DNA from: CAMQVM01 sp044433365
Lineage (GTDB): Bacteria; Bacteroidota; Bacteroidia; Bacteroidales; Rikenellaceae
Direction: 5' to 3'
NCBI GenBank assembly: GCA_044433365.1
Contig: JAWXTR010000005.1
Span: 1 to 53,874, forward strand
DNA: 53,874 nt
Both the position numbers and the translations under genes were made by a program. Of the stretch, positions 18,531-27,766 are shown piece after piece. Numbering within the stretch: the first letter of the stretch is position 1; each line of letters opens with the position of its first letter. Below the pieces are notes generated by a model. The model had not been told where the DNA came from and ran no database searches. It was given only the letters and a program-made list of their open reading frames with translations.

Positions 18531-21113
18531 GTGATGGCAGAAGGAGAAAGAATAATAAAGATTAACATCGAAGAGGAGATGAAATCGGCGTACATTGACT
18601 ACTCAATGTCGGTAATCGTTTCACGTGCTCTTCCAGATGTAAGGGATGGATTAAAGCCTATTCATAGAAGAATTTTATATGGTATGAGCAATGAGCTTAA
18701 TCTATATTCAGACAAACCATATAAAAAATCGGCTCGTATTATCGGGGAGGTGATGGGTAAGTTTCACCCACACGGCGACTCCTCAATTTATGATGCAATG
18801 GTGCGTATGGCACAGCCGTGGTCTATGCGTTATCCTATCGTAGATGGTCAAGGTAACTTTGGTTCTATTGATGGTGACAGCCCTGCTGCAATGCGTTATA
18901 CTGAGGCTCGACTTCAAAAAATTAGCGATGAAGTGATGGCAGATATTGAGAAAAAGACTGTCGACTACTCTCTAAACTTTGACGACTCTATCGAAGAGCC
19001 AACAGTGCTTCCAACAAAACTACCCCTACTACTTCTAAACGGTACGTCGGGTATTGCTGTTGGTATGGCAACAAACATGCCTCCTCACAATCTTGGAAAT
19101 GTAATCGATGGCGTTGTAGCCTATATCGACAATAACGAAATTGAAATTTCAGAGCTTATCAAACATGTAAAAGCACCAGATTTTCCAACTGGAGCCACAA
19201 TATACGGTTATGAGGGTGTAAAAGAGGCTTACGAAACAGGTCGTGGACGTATTATTATGCGTGCTAAAACTGAAATCGAGATTTTACCTTCTGGTAGAGA
19301 GTGTATCGTTGTTACGGAAATTCCTTATCAAGTGAATAAAGCTGAGATGATTCGCAAAATCGCTGAGCTTATCAACGAAAAGAAAATTGATGGTATCGAC
19401 TACATCAACGACGAGTCTGACCGTCAAGGTATGCGTGTGGTAATTATCGTAAAACGTGATGCTGTGGGTTCGGTGGTGCTTAACACACTATACAAACACA
19501 CCGCACTTCAATCGTCGTTCCCAGTAAATAGCATTGCTTTGGTAGATGGTCGTCCACGTATGGTAAACCTTAAAGACCAAATCAAATATTTTGTTCGCCA
19601 CCGCCACGATGTAATCCTTCGTCGTTTGGCGTTCGACTTAGAAAAGGCTAAAAATCGTGCTCACATCTTAGAGGGTCTGCTTATTGCGCAAGATAATATC
19701 GACGAGGTTGTAAATATTATCCGTGCTTCGCAAACTCCAGATGATGCACGCTCTAAACTCCAAGAGCGTTTCAACTTAACTGAAATTCAAGCCTCAGCAA
19801 TTATTGATATGCGTCTGCGTTCCCTAATTGGACTGGAGAGAGAAAAACTACAAGCTGAATACAACGCCTTGATGGCTCAAATCGACGAAATTAATCGTGT
19901 TTTAGCAAGTACAGAGTTGCAAATGGAGCTTATCAAAACTGAGCTTCTTGCAATAAAAGAGAAATATAACGACGAGCGTCGTACCGATATAGTTTACGCT
20001 TCGGGTGAGTTCAACCCAGAGGATTTCTACGCTGATGACGAAGTAGTAATCACTATCTCACACCTTGGTTACATCAAACGTACACCGCTTGCCGACTACC
20101 GCACACAAGGACGTGGTGGAGTTGGGGCTAAAGGTAGTGCTACACGTGATGAGGACTTTATCGAACATATCTACGTTACAACAATGCACAACACGATGTT
20201 GTTCTTTACAGAGGCTGGTCGCTGTTTCTGGCTAAAAGTGTACGAAATTCCAGAGGGAAGCCGCTCCAGCAAAGGTCGTGCTCTTCAAAATGTACTTGAA
20301 ATGCTTGGTAACGACAAAGTAAAAGCCTACATTAACGTTCGCCGCCTAGACGATGAAGAGTATATCAACAACAACTACATTATGATGTGTACTAAAGGTG
20401 GTACAATCAAAAAAACTTGTCTTGTAGAGTACTCTCGTCCTCGTAAAAATGGAGTAAATGCAATCACCATCAAAGAGGGAGATGAACTATTAGAAGCTAA
20501 GCTAACTAGCGGCTCAGCAGAGATTATTATCGGTACTCGTGAGGGTAAAGCTATTCGCTTTAATGAGTCGACAGTACGTGCTGTAGGTCGTACAAGTCAA
20601 GGTGTTAAGGGTGTCTCTATCGAGGGTGATAACGAAGTAATCGGTATGATTACCGTTGAGAAAGATTCTACTAACGATATTCTTTGTGTTAGTGAAAATG
20701 GATTTGGTAAGCGTTCGGATGTTGAAGATTATCGTATTACAAACCGTGGCGGTAAAGGAGTGAAAGCTCTTCAAGTTACAGAGCGTACAGGTAGTCTAAT
20801 TTCGCTTCAAAGTGTAAACGACGACAACGACCTTATGATTATTAATAAATCGGGTCTTACTATTCGTATCCCAGTATCGAGCCTACGTATTACGGGTCGT
20901 GCAACACAAGGGGTTAAGGTTATCAACCTACGTAATAACGACACAATCGCTTCGATTATGGCAGTGCCTAAGAGCGAAGACGAAGAAGAGGTAATCGACA
21001 CAGAAGCCATTGTTACAGCTGAGGGTGAGGTTGCTGCTACTGAGGGTGTAGAGGTTGCAGTTTCAAGCGAAGAAACCGCTGAGACTCCATCTGATAATCA
21101 GACAGAAGAGTAA
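18531..21113 (+). CDS. gyrA: DNA gyrase subunit A
   Basis: GyrA, the breakage-reunion subunit of DNA gyrase. It has the N-terminal winged-helix and tower domains with the catalytic Tyr in AMRYTEARL (Tyr122 when counted from the ATG at 18534, as in E. coli). The quinolone-determining region HPHGDSSIYD has Ser83 and Asp87 in their susceptible forms. A C-terminal pinwheel contains a GyrA-box-like QGRGGVG (after LADYRT), which separates it from ParC. A 45-residue acidic tail ends the protein. Translation may begin at GTG 18531 or ATG 18534; I cannot decide between them. It is followed by a terminator at 21139. Confidence 0.97.
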   Translation: MMAEGERIIKINIEEEMKSAYIDYSMSVIVSRALPDVRDGLKPIHRRILYGMSNELNLYSDKPYKKSARIIGEVMGKFHPHGDSSIYDAMVRMAQPWSMRYPIVDGQGNFGSIDGDSPAAMRYTEARLQKISDEVMADIEKKTVDYSLNFDDSIEEPTVLPTKLPLLLLNGTSGIAVGMATNMPPHNLGNVIDGVVAYIDNNEIEISELIKHVKAPDFPTGATIYGYEGVKEAYETGRGRIIMRAKTEIEILPSGRECIVVTEIPYQVNKAEMIRKIAELINEKKIDGIDYINDESDRQGMRVVIIVKRDAVGSVVLNTLYKHTALQSSFPVNSIALVDGRPRMVNLKDQIKYFVRHRHDVILRRLAFDLEKAKNRAHILEGLLIAQDNIDEVVNIIRASQTPDDARSKLQERFNLTEIQASAIIDMRLRSLIGLEREKLQAEYNALMAQIDEINRVLASTELQMELIKTELLAIKEKYNDERRTDIVYASGEFNPEDFYADDEVVITISHLGYIKRTPLADYRTQGRGGVGAKGSATRDEDFIEHIYVTTMHNTMLFFTEAGRCFWLKVYEIPEGSRSSKGRALQNVLEMLGNDKVKAYINVRRLDDEEYINNNYIMMCTKGGTIKKTCLVEYSRPRKNGVNAITIKEGDELLEAKLTSGSAEIIIGTREGKAIRFNESTVRAVGRTSQGVKGVSIEGDNEVIGMITVEKDSTNDILCVSENGFGKRSDVEDYRITNRGGKGVKALQVTERTGSLISLQSVNDDNDLMIINKSGLTIRIPVSSLRITGRATQGVKVINLRNNDTIASIMAVPKSEDEEEVIDTEAIVTAEGEVAATEGVEVAVSSEETAETPSDNQTEE

Positions 21114-21138
21114 AAAATATCAAACAAAAATTATAAAA

Positions 21139-21172
21139 AACATGCCTATTTTTAGAAAATAGGCATGTTTTT
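21139..21172 (+). terminator. Terminator of gyrA
   Basis: The stem AACATGCCTATTTT / AAAATAGGCATGTT (loop TAG) lies 26 bp after the gyrA stop codon and runs into TTTTAAC. Confidence 0.88.
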
Positions 21173-21236
21173 AACAAATATATGTTAAATATCCCTTAAT
21201 TTTTATTACAAAGTTATTTTCATAAGAAATAATCAC

Positions 21237-21244
21237 TATATTTG
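21237..21244 (+). promoter_or_regulatory. -7 promoter box of the secreted TPR gene
   Basis: TATATTTG lies 118 bp before the ATG at 21362, leaving a leader of about 110 nt. With the gyrA terminator upstream, this makes the TPR gene a separate transcription unit. Confidence 0.55.
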
Positions 21245-21361
21245 TAGATTAAAAATTCATTGTGATTTATGCAACGATGTTAGATTGTGGTATTTACAAC
21301 AAACAACTTGTAGAGACTTAATTTGCAATTCAATTAAAAATTAGATTTAAAAAATAAAGGT

Positions 21362-22666
21362 ATGAAAAGATTATTTTTAACACTATTTGCATTTGCTGCA
21401 ATTTCTACAGCAACTTATGCACAAAAAGTAAATGCTGATGCACTTAACTCTGCAATCGAAAGCGGAAAAGCAGATGTAAACCACCCTAAAAAAGGTATTA
21501 AATCAGCTACATGGTTAAGTTATGGTCAAAAATTAACTGATGCTGCAACTGCTAGCTCTTCATCTATTTTCGTAGGTATGGCTAAAAATGAGTTGATGCT
21601 TGTTGCTGGTAATCCAGATGCTGATGCAAGCAAGGTGGAAAATATTAACGGTGCGGAGTACGAAAAATTTGTATATCCTACTGTAGATATCTATCTTCAA
21701 GACGAAAAAGTATCTTTCTGGAATGAGACAAAAGAGGTTTATCCTAACGCTTTAGGTGAGGCTGCTACTGCTTATAAAAAAGCAGCTGAGATGGATTCAA
21801 AAGCTACAGAAAAGGCAAAAGCTGGTTTAAATATTGTTCTTAACAACTATGTTGTTAATGCAAACAACAAATATATGCTTAACGACTTTGCAGGTGCAAA
21901 AACTCAATTTGCTGCTGCTGCTGAGCTTGCTTCTGATGCATTAGTTGCTTCTGAAGATGCTACAATGTACAAATATTACACTGCTGTTGCTGCAGTTCAA
22001 GGTGATGACTTTGCTGGTGCTGCTCCTATCTTTAGTGAATTAGCTGCTGCTAACTACCACCAAGATGGTGATGTTTTCTACTACTTAGGTTACGCACTAG
22101 AGCAAGATAAAAAAATGGCTGAGGCTGAAAAAGCATACTTAGAGGGTGCTTCTTCTTATCCTGCAAACCAAAAAATCCTTAATCAACTTATCAACTTCTA
22201 CATCGTTTCTGGTGAAGATCCATCAAAAGTAATTCCTTTCGTTAAAAAAGCACAAGAGGATAATCCAGACGACCATATCATGGTATTTGTTGAGGGTATC
22301 GCTTACCAAAACATGAAAGATTACGATAAAGCGCATGCTGCATATAATAAAACTAAGAGCATGAAGCCAGATTTCTTTGATGCTTACTACAACGATGCTT
22401 TAGCATATATCAACCAAGCTGACGCTAAAGTTGAAGAGCTTAACTCTGTAGATGCAACAAACAACAAACTTTATAACGAAACTCTTGATACAGCCGTTGA
22501 CTTCCTAAAACAGGCAGTTGTAGCTCTTGAAGAGGCTCATAAAGTTGATGCTTCAAGCCGTGACGTTGTTGAGCTTCTTAAATCTACTTGCTTCCGCCTA
22601 CGTGATATAGATGCAAGCTACTTAGATCTTTACAACAAATACAACGATATGTTGAAAAGTATGTAA
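21362..22666 (+). CDS. Secreted tetratricopeptide-repeat protein
   Basis: A 434-residue protein with a signal peptide (MKRLFLTLFAFAAISTATYA, cleaved before Gln21). A region of about 200 Ala-rich residues is followed by TPR-like repeats (about 235-345: YYLGYALEQDKKMAEAEKAY and YQNMKDYDKAHAAYNKTKSM). The N-terminal part contains a segment resembling paired helix repeats rather than a catalytic domain. It is expected in the periplasm or on the outer membrane, where TPR proteins scaffold complexes. Its partner is unknown. It has its own promoter and a strong terminator. Confidence 0.85.
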   Translation: MKRLFLTLFAFAAISTATYAQKVNADALNSAIESGKADVNHPKKGIKSATWLSYGQKLTDAATASSSSIFVGMAKNELMLVAGNPDADASKVENINGAEYEKFVYPTVDIYLQDEKVSFWNETKEVYPNALGEAATAYKKAAEMDSKATEKAKAGLNIVLNNYVVNANNKYMLNDFAGAKTQFAAAAELASDALVASEDATMYKYYTAVAAVQGDDFAGAAPIFSELAAANYHQDGDVFYYLGYALEQDKKMAEAEKAYLEGASSYPANQKILNQLINFYIVSGEDPSKVIPFVKKAQEDNPDDHIMVFVEGIAYQNMKDYDKAHAAYNKTKSMKPDFFDAYYNDALAYINQADAKVEELNSVDATNNKLYNETLDTAVDFLKQAVVALEEAHKVDASSRDVVELLKSTCFRLRDIDASYLDLYNKYNDMLKSM

Positions 22667-22730
22667 TTCTTTGTAGTAGATTCGCAAAAATTCCTTTTGT
22701 GAATTTACTCATAATTTACAATAACAAAAG

Positions 22731-22772
22731 CACGCCTTCAATAGCTCTTTGAGAGCATTGAAGGCGTGTTTT
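22731..22772 (+). terminator. Bidirectional terminator between the TPR gene and the GH110 gene
   Basis: CACGCCTTCAAT pairs with ATTGAAGGCGTG around TAGCTCTTTGAGAGC, followed by TTTTTG on the plus strand and preceded by an A-rich stretch. It lies between convergent genes and can serve both. Confidence 0.85.
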
Positions 22773-22810
22773 TGTTTACTTTTTTAGGGTTATTCGAATT
22801 AACCTATAAA

Positions 22811-24721
22811 TTAATTAAACTCAACCTGTGCACTATCATCAAGATATTCAACAACTTTTGGAGCTACTCCCCCATTCTTATTATTTGAGAATTTAATATC
22901 CATACTATTTTCTACAGTAATTACAGGAGAAGAGGCAAATTGTTGTGGGTATTTATGGTTGTTAATGATTGTATTACCCTCAAAATTAACTCCTTTAACA
23001 CCCTGTAACTGCAAAATATAATTTTCTGATTGTTTGAAAATATTATTTTTGATAGTGATGTTTTCCATCTGCATCTTGTCGAAATTATCGCCATTATGAA
23101 CCATAATTGAAGGGGCAGGCTTTTTGCCTACACAGCAATTCTCGAATGTATTACCCTCGATTACAACATCTTTGGCATATCCCGACTCAGCCCAATAATA
23201 TTCGTAACCACTACCGCTCACAATTACACCCGACATCTCTACACTAAAGTAGTTGTTGCGAATAACGGTTCCAGCAGGTGTAGAGATTAGAAGTGCCCTT
23301 GCTCTGTTGCGACTAAAATTGCTATTTTCGATTAGTACTGTTGGCTGTGCAGTAAGGTTTTCAAGTAGAAGATTTTTCTTTAAATCCTTAGGTAACTCCT
23401 CTTTAAATGTAAGAATTTGATAGCGACTATTTAAAAGTTCCGACGACTCAAGAGTTAGCTCATAAAGCTGTTTAAGTTTCTGTTTTGGATCGACAACAGC
23501 GATTTTGTCACCACTGCGTCCAAGCACGAAACCAAACTGTTGGTGGTGTATAGCACGGATTACAACCGAATGGTCGTCGAAAGCCTCTTCGATTGCTTGG
23601 TAGGCACCATGGATGTTTGTTCCATCGTCTAACTGGCTTTGCATCACGCAATCACGCATAGATAGAGTGCCACGACAACCGCTATAGTGGGTTGCATCGG
23701 CTGTAGCAGAGATTAGACGACCCTCCGATGGAATTAGCTTACATTTATACATATCTGTATTCTCGCAATTTTCGAATAGATAGCCCATACCAGCTGCATG
23801 ATAAAGAGTAATATTTTCAAGATATAAATCCTTTACACTCTCAAATTTAAATCCAGAGAATAGGCGATTGTAGCCTTGGCGACCTTTCATAACCATTACC
23901 CAACCAACTTGCGGTAATTTTGCTCCAGCTGTAGCAGTAACACGAACCACACCTTTCTTTAGCTCTTTAACTTTATAAAGCATACGTGTACCACGCTGTC
24001 TAATAGACCAATCAAAAGGGTCGATACCATATTTATAATCAAAGCCATAGTGCTCTTTATATTGGTTGTCCTCATCCAACTTTTGTCCACTTCCCGATTG
24101 ATCTGGGATATTTGAAGCGTTATAAGCTACAGCACGAGTCTCTGGGTCGTAAGCATAGTTTTGACCAATAGGAAATTCGTAGTAAGGGGTTAAAAAGAAC
24201 AGTTGTTCATCTCTAATTTCATAGGTAAAATCGTCGCTAATTTCCATATCGAAAGTGTTGTTATTAGCATTTGTAGCAACAATTTTTCCTTCGCTATAGA
24301 AAGGATATTTATAGTCGATTGAGAAGTTTTTAATCTCTACATTGTCGCTATGTTCAACCACAAATGGAGCCATTACACCGTGGAATATAAATTCTGAACC
24401 TCCACCATCGATAGTTACATTTTTAAGACCACTAAGGAAAAATCCGTAGCGAGTAAGGTAGTCGCCATGGTTAGTGTAGAACTGATACTTCTCAAATGCA
24501 AACTCTGGATAGAAGTGGTAGGTACCTTTCTCGAAAGTAATGGTGCTATTTCCACCATTTTTTTCAATCTCTTGGATAGTTTTTAAAACTTTTAGAGTTG
24601 CATCATCGCTATCTGAAAGCGAGATTATAAAATTTTTCTCTGCCTTACTGCTATCTGTTGATGAGCAGCTAAATAGCAGCGTAATCGCTGTAAATAGGGC
24701 AATTAGGGTTTTTAGTTTCAT
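22811..24721 (-). CDS. GH110 alpha-1,3-galactosidase lipoprotein
   Basis: A 636-residue right-handed beta-helix enzyme that I assign to glycoside hydrolase family 110. It has a lipoprotein signal (LLFSC, Cys19) and a domain opening GTYHFYPE. Further on, the motifs ADATHYSGC (Asp342) and QLDDGTNIHG (Asp365, Asp366) appear. The Asp spacing (23 and 24 residues) equals that of the catalytic Asp set reported for GH110 enzymes. The NVTIDGGGSEF and NVEIKNFSIDY segments are beta-helix coils. GH110 enzymes remove terminal alpha-1,3-galactose from blood-group-B or linear alpha-Gal structures and some related polysaccharides. It lies directly behind sulfatase D, so a sulfated galactose-containing glycan is a plausible joint target. 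Confidence 0.88.
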   Translation of the reverse strand: MKLKTLIALFTAITLLFSCSSTDSSKAEKNFIISLSDSDDATLKVLKTIQEIEKNGGNSTITFEKGTYHFYPEFAFEKYQFYTNHGDYLTRYGFFLSGLKNVTIDGGGSEFIFHGVMAPFVVEHSDNVEIKNFSIDYKYPFYSEGKIVATNANNNTFDMEISDDFTYEIRDEQLFFLTPYYEFPIGQNYAYDPETRAVAYNASNIPDQSGSGQKLDEDNQYKEHYGFDYKYGIDPFDWSIRQRGTRMLYKVKELKKGVVRVTATAGAKLPQVGWVMVMKGRQGYNRLFSGFKFESVKDLYLENITLYHAAGMGYLFENCENTDMYKCKLIPSEGRLISATADATHYSGCRGTLSMRDCVMQSQLDDGTNIHGAYQAIEEAFDDHSVVIRAIHHQQFGFVLGRSGDKIAVVDPKQKLKQLYELTLESSELLNSRYQILTFKEELPKDLKKNLLLENLTAQPTVLIENSNFSRNRARALLISTPAGTVIRNNYFSVEMSGVIVSGSGYEYYWAESGYAKDVVIEGNTFENCCVGKKPAPSIMVHNGDNFDKMQMENITIKNNIFKQSENYILQLQGVKGVNFEGNTIINNHKYPQQFASSPVITVENSMDIKFSNNKNGGVAPKVVEYLDDSAQVEFN

Positions 24722-24842
24722 AAGGGTGATTGGGAATTATTAATTATTAATTATTAATTATAAATTATAAATGGTAAATTATGAATTAACTTCGATAGCA
24801 TCTGTAATTATGCATTATGAATTATGCATTATGAATTATGCA
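24722..24842. repeat. Heptanucleotide AT-rich arrays between sulfatase D and GH110
   Basis: TTATTAA / TTATAAA units (24735-24785) and GAATTAT / GCATTAT units (24808-24842) run with a 7-bp period on both sides of a short unique stretch. The arrays abut the GH110 ATG and the sulfatase D stop codon. Confidence 0.75.
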
Positions 24843-26261
24843 TTAAATATCATAAAGCGGTGTTTCGGTGCGAGCTTTAGCCATAAGCTCTTTCAGCTTT
24901 TCGGCAATCTCACCATTTTGCTCTATAACGTTATTCTCTTCACTAGGGTCGAGAGCAATATTGTAAAGTTCATAATAGGTTTTACCCTCCAATTTAGTGT
25001 TAAGTTTTAGCAATTTCCAGTCGCCCTCTCTAATTGCCTGCTTACCTCCTTGCAAATTCAGCTCCCAATATAGGTAGTCGTGCTTAGGAGCAGTTTCGCC
25101 CATTAGCGATGGTACCATTGAAATACCATTACAGCTCTCTGGAGCTTTTTGACCGATAAGGTCGGCTAAAGTTGGAAGAACATCCCAAAAAGCGATAGGC
25201 GAATTATTGACTACACCTGCTGGAATTTTACCTTTCCAAGAGGCAATCATCGGCACTCTAATACCTCCCTCATAGAGGTCACGCTTAATGCCACGATAGA
25301 TATTATTGCTATCGAAAAACTCTGGATCAGCACCACCCTCGATATGAGGACCATTGTCAGAGGTGAAAATTACTAGTGTATTTTCATCAATTCCAAGCTC
25401 TTTAAGCAAACTATTTACACGCCCTACCGAAAGGTCTAATCGCTCTGCCATCGCAGCAAAAGCGGCACGTGGCGTTGGTTGCGAACCATAATGTGTTTTA
25501 CCCTGCTCATAAGGATTTGGCTCGTCAAATTTGCCTCTCTGGTTAATCATATCATCCTCTGGCATCAAAAGCTCAGCATGTACAAGCGTAAAAGCTAAAT
25601 AGATAAAAAATGGTCTATCTTTATTCTCACGAATGTAGTCGAGAGCCTTTTGTTCGAAAAGTTCGTGGCTATATTGATTGCCATCAAGCTCTACTAGGGT
25701 GTTGTTTTCGTGTAAGTAGGGTGGAAAATGTTTGTGAGCATCGCCTTGACTTAAATAACCGTAGAAGTAGTCAAAACCTTGAGCTGTAGGAGCACCCTCT
25801 GAATTTGGACCACCCAAACCCCACTTACCGATACAAGCGGTTGAGTAGTTAGCCTGTTTAAAGATTTCAGCAACTGTAATTTCTTCGTCTGCAAGCGGAG
25901 TGCCATAGTTGTTACCATCGGCATTTAGAGGAGTTTTGACTAGTGATTGATTGCCACGAATATAGCTCTCGCCTGTATGTTTCCCCGTCATTATTGTACA
26001 ACGTGAAGGAGCACTTACAGCACTACCAGCATAGTTTTGGGTAAAGTTCATACCCTCTTTTGCCATTGCATCGATATTTGGAGTAGAGAAATATTGCTGA
26101 CCATTGCAGCTTAAATCTCCATATCCTAAATCGTCGGCTAGAATGTAAATAACATTTGGTGTTTTGTCTCTGTCTGTCGATTTCTCGCCATTAGAAGAGC
26201 AACTTGTCGTAACTGCTGCAATAGCAGAAAGAGATAGAATTGAGTAGTTTAGGTGTTTCAT
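24843..26261 (-). CDS. Arylsulfatase-type S1 sulfatase lipoprotein (sulfatase D)
   Basis: A 472-residue S1 sulfatase closely resembling sulfatase A (shared IGKWGLGGPNSEG-type, GGADPEFFD and PTLADLIG-type segments). It has a lipoprotein signal with Cys21 and the metal pair in LADDLG. The active-site signature S-A-P-S-R at 83-87 is Ser-type (Ser83 to formylglycine). TSDNGPHIEGGAD forms the second metal site. It precedes the GH110 gene on the same strand, spacer 121 bp, and probably shares its transcript. It is expected to desulfate a glycan so that the galactosidase can act, but the order of action is inference. No promoter matching TAnnTTTG is seen in the 163 bp upstream. Confidence 0.9.
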   Translation of the reverse strand: MKHLNYSILSLSAIAAVTTSCSSNGEKSTDRDKTPNVIYILADDLGYGDLSCNGQQYFSTPNIDAMAKEGMNFTQNYAGSAVSAPSRCTIMTGKHTGESYIRGNQSLVKTPLNADGNNYGTPLADEEITVAEIFKQANYSTACIGKWGLGGPNSEGAPTAQGFDYFYGYLSQGDAHKHFPPYLHENNTLVELDGNQYSHELFEQKALDYIRENKDRPFFIYLAFTLVHAELLMPEDDMINQRGKFDEPNPYEQGKTHYGSQPTPRAAFAAMAERLDLSVGRVNSLLKELGIDENTLVIFTSDNGPHIEGGADPEFFDSNNIYRGIKRDLYEGGIRVPMIASWKGKIPAGVVNNSPIAFWDVLPTLADLIGQKAPESCNGISMVPSLMGETAPKHDYLYWELNLQGGKQAIREGDWKLLKLNTKLEGKTYYELYNIALDPSEENNVIEQNGEIAEKLKELMAKARTETPLYDI

Positions 26262-26426
26262 AGGGAAGGGGGTTAATTAATTATGAATTATGAATTATAA
26301 ATTATAAGTTATAAGTTAAATACTTCGGTAAACTTTTGCAAACGATTGAATTTCAATATGTTATTTATATTAAAGGAATTTACCGAACTATTAAAATTAT
26401 GAATTATGCATTATGAATTATGAATT
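26262..26426. repeat. Spacer with heptamer arrays and a TTCGGTAAA inverted repeat
   Basis: TTATGAA / TTATAAA units (about 26279-26315) abut the sulfatase D start, and GAATTAT / GCATTAT units (26396-26426) overlap the stop codon of the LuxR gene. Between them TTCGGTAAA (26324) and TTTACCGAA (26379) form a 9-bp inverted repeat around about 46 bp. Confidence 0.6.
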
Positions 26427-27018
26427 ATTTCTGTATATCTTCAATGTTGACTAGTTTATTGACAATTGCATATATTGTAAGTCCAGAGGGGCTATGTATT
26501 TTTAGTTTGCTAGTAATATTTCGTCTATGAGCTATTACAGTGTGGGTTGAGATACATAATTCATCGGCTATCTCTTTGTTGGTATTTCCTTTAACTACAC
26601 CTACAATTATCTCTTTTTCTCTCTGTGAAAGCTCTTTTTTTATCTCTACCTCTTGCTCTCTATCAACTAACTCTGTGATTTTTCTAGCAATCACACTTTC
26701 ACTATCATAGATAGAAATATGCTCATCGTAATTTTTCATTAAACTCTGATCTACAAGCAGACTATGGATAGCCACAACCTTTAGATTCCGATTGCCTAGT
26801 TCATTCTTAAGATGATGAGCCGAGAAAACACCCAAATAAGAGGGGTTTACAATAAGTAAATCGGGAGTTAATCTAAAACTTTGCGAAGCAATAGTAGCTA
26901 CGTCGCTAATCTCAGCTATATCAACCGTTAAAGATGGAATTTTTGATAGCATAGCAACCAAGCCTAAACGTATCAAAGAAGATGGCTCAGCTATTACTAT
27001 ATGTACTCGTTTTGCCAT
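26425..27018 (-). CDS. LuxR-family regulator with a degenerate receiver domain
   Basis: A 197-residue protein. Residues 5-115 have the receiver fold, but the phospho-acceptor Asp is Asn58 (LLIVNPSYLG instead of LLMDIxMP) and the acidic pair is Ala10-Glu11, so ordinary phosphorylation is unlikely. Residues 128-190 form a LuxR/GerE helix-turn-helix (LSQREKEIIVGVVKGNTNKEIA, then HTVIAHRRNITSKLKIHS). It is probably a dimeric DNA-binding regulator controlled by something other than a histidine kinase. It follows the hemerythrin-like gene by 5 bp, so both are almost certainly co-transcribed and may form a sensor-regulator pair. Confidence 0.88.
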   Translation of the reverse strand: MAKRVHIVIAEPSSLIRLGLVAMLSKIPSLTVDIAEISDVATIASQSFRLTPDLLIVNPSYLGVFSAHHLKNELGNRNLKVVAIHSLLVDQSLMKNYDEHISIYDSESVIARKITELVDREQEVEIKKELSQREKEIIVGVVKGNTNKEIADELCISTHTVIAHRRNITSKLKIHSPSGLTIYAIVNKLVNIEDIQK

Positions 27019-27023
27019 ATTCT

Positions 27024-27719
27024 TTATTTTTTTGACTGTTCAAACTCTTTTATTGCTGGAACAAGTAGGTAATCCTCCAATATACCATGCAGAGCAAGCC
27101 CTTTTTCGCAGGCAAATATATCGTATAATACACTATTAAGAGCGTTTGTAGTCTCAACAGAGTAGTAACGGATAATTATATTTTTTAGTTCTGAGAGCTT
27201 CTCCTCAACCTTATCATGATGTTCGCTATAGATATCAATACTAAAAGTATCGCTACCCTTGCCATCAATCAAAGCCGAGATATATGGAAATAATTTCTCC
27301 TCCTCATAATTCATGTGCATACTAACCTCTTCAAAATAACTATCAAAATAGCTAATTATAACCACCGAAACATCATCGCTACTATCGAGTGCCTCTATTA
27401 GCTTTGTTCGTATTGTCGGTAGACGGTAGTCAATGAAGTAGTGGTGCGACTTATGGAGATATTTTATCAGAATAGGAAGCGAAATCTTTGAATAATCTAT
27501 CTTCAAACCAACTTTATCTCTAGCAATCAAGAGATTTACTACAGCTAAAAAAGTGTAGGTGTCAACGCCATGCTTTTGGCACACCTGCTCAATTGTATCC
27601 TCACCAACGCCCAAAGATATACCAAAACGCCCAATTACCATAAGCATTGACGAATTAGCCGATATTAAATCAAACATTGCATCCGTCGGAAAAAATCTCT
27701 CTATTTTATATTCAATCAT
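27024..27719 (-). CDS. Hemerythrin/ScdA-like di-iron protein
   Basis: A 231-residue protein of the ScdA/YtfE (RIC) type. An N-terminal ScdA_N/DUF1858-like domain (about 10-65, VGEDTIEQVCQKHGVD) is followed by a four-helix hemerythrin-like domain. Candidate iron ligands are His89, His92/His93, His135, Glu139/Glu140, His167/His168, His211 and Glu215. The classical ScdA Cys-Cys motif in the N-terminal domain is absent; a single Cys47 is seen. Family members repair iron-sulfur clusters damaged by NO or oxidants, or sense oxygen. It lies 47 bp downstream of batE and 5 bp upstream of a LuxR regulator on the same strand, which suggests a role in oxygen or nitrosative stress. Confidence 0.85.
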   Translation of the reverse strand: MIEYKIERFFPTDAMFDLISANSSMLMVIGRFGISLGVGEDTIEQVCQKHGVDTYTFLAVVNLLIARDKVGLKIDYSKISLPILIKYLHKSHHYFIDYRLPTIRTKLIEALDSSDDVSVVIISYFDSYFEEVSMHMNYEEEKLFPYISALIDGKGSDTFSIDIYSEHHDKVEEKLSELKNIIIRYYSVETTNALNSVLYDIFACEKGLALHGILEDYLLVPAIKEFEQSKK

Positions 27720-27766
27720 AAATTTAATTCATTACGCATTACGCATTACGCATTACGAATTACACA
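27720..27766. repeat. (GCATTAC)n heptamer array before the hemerythrin-like gene
   Basis: CATTACG / GCATTAC units repeat at a 7-bp period (27731-27765), ending about 10 bp from the ATG at 27719 and touching the batE stop codon. Confidence 0.8.

Noticed and set aside
21362..22666. Idea that the TPR protein belongs to the bat system
   Set aside because: It has its own promoter and terminator, lies on the opposite strand next to gyrA, and lacks the membrane and SH3 parts of BatE.
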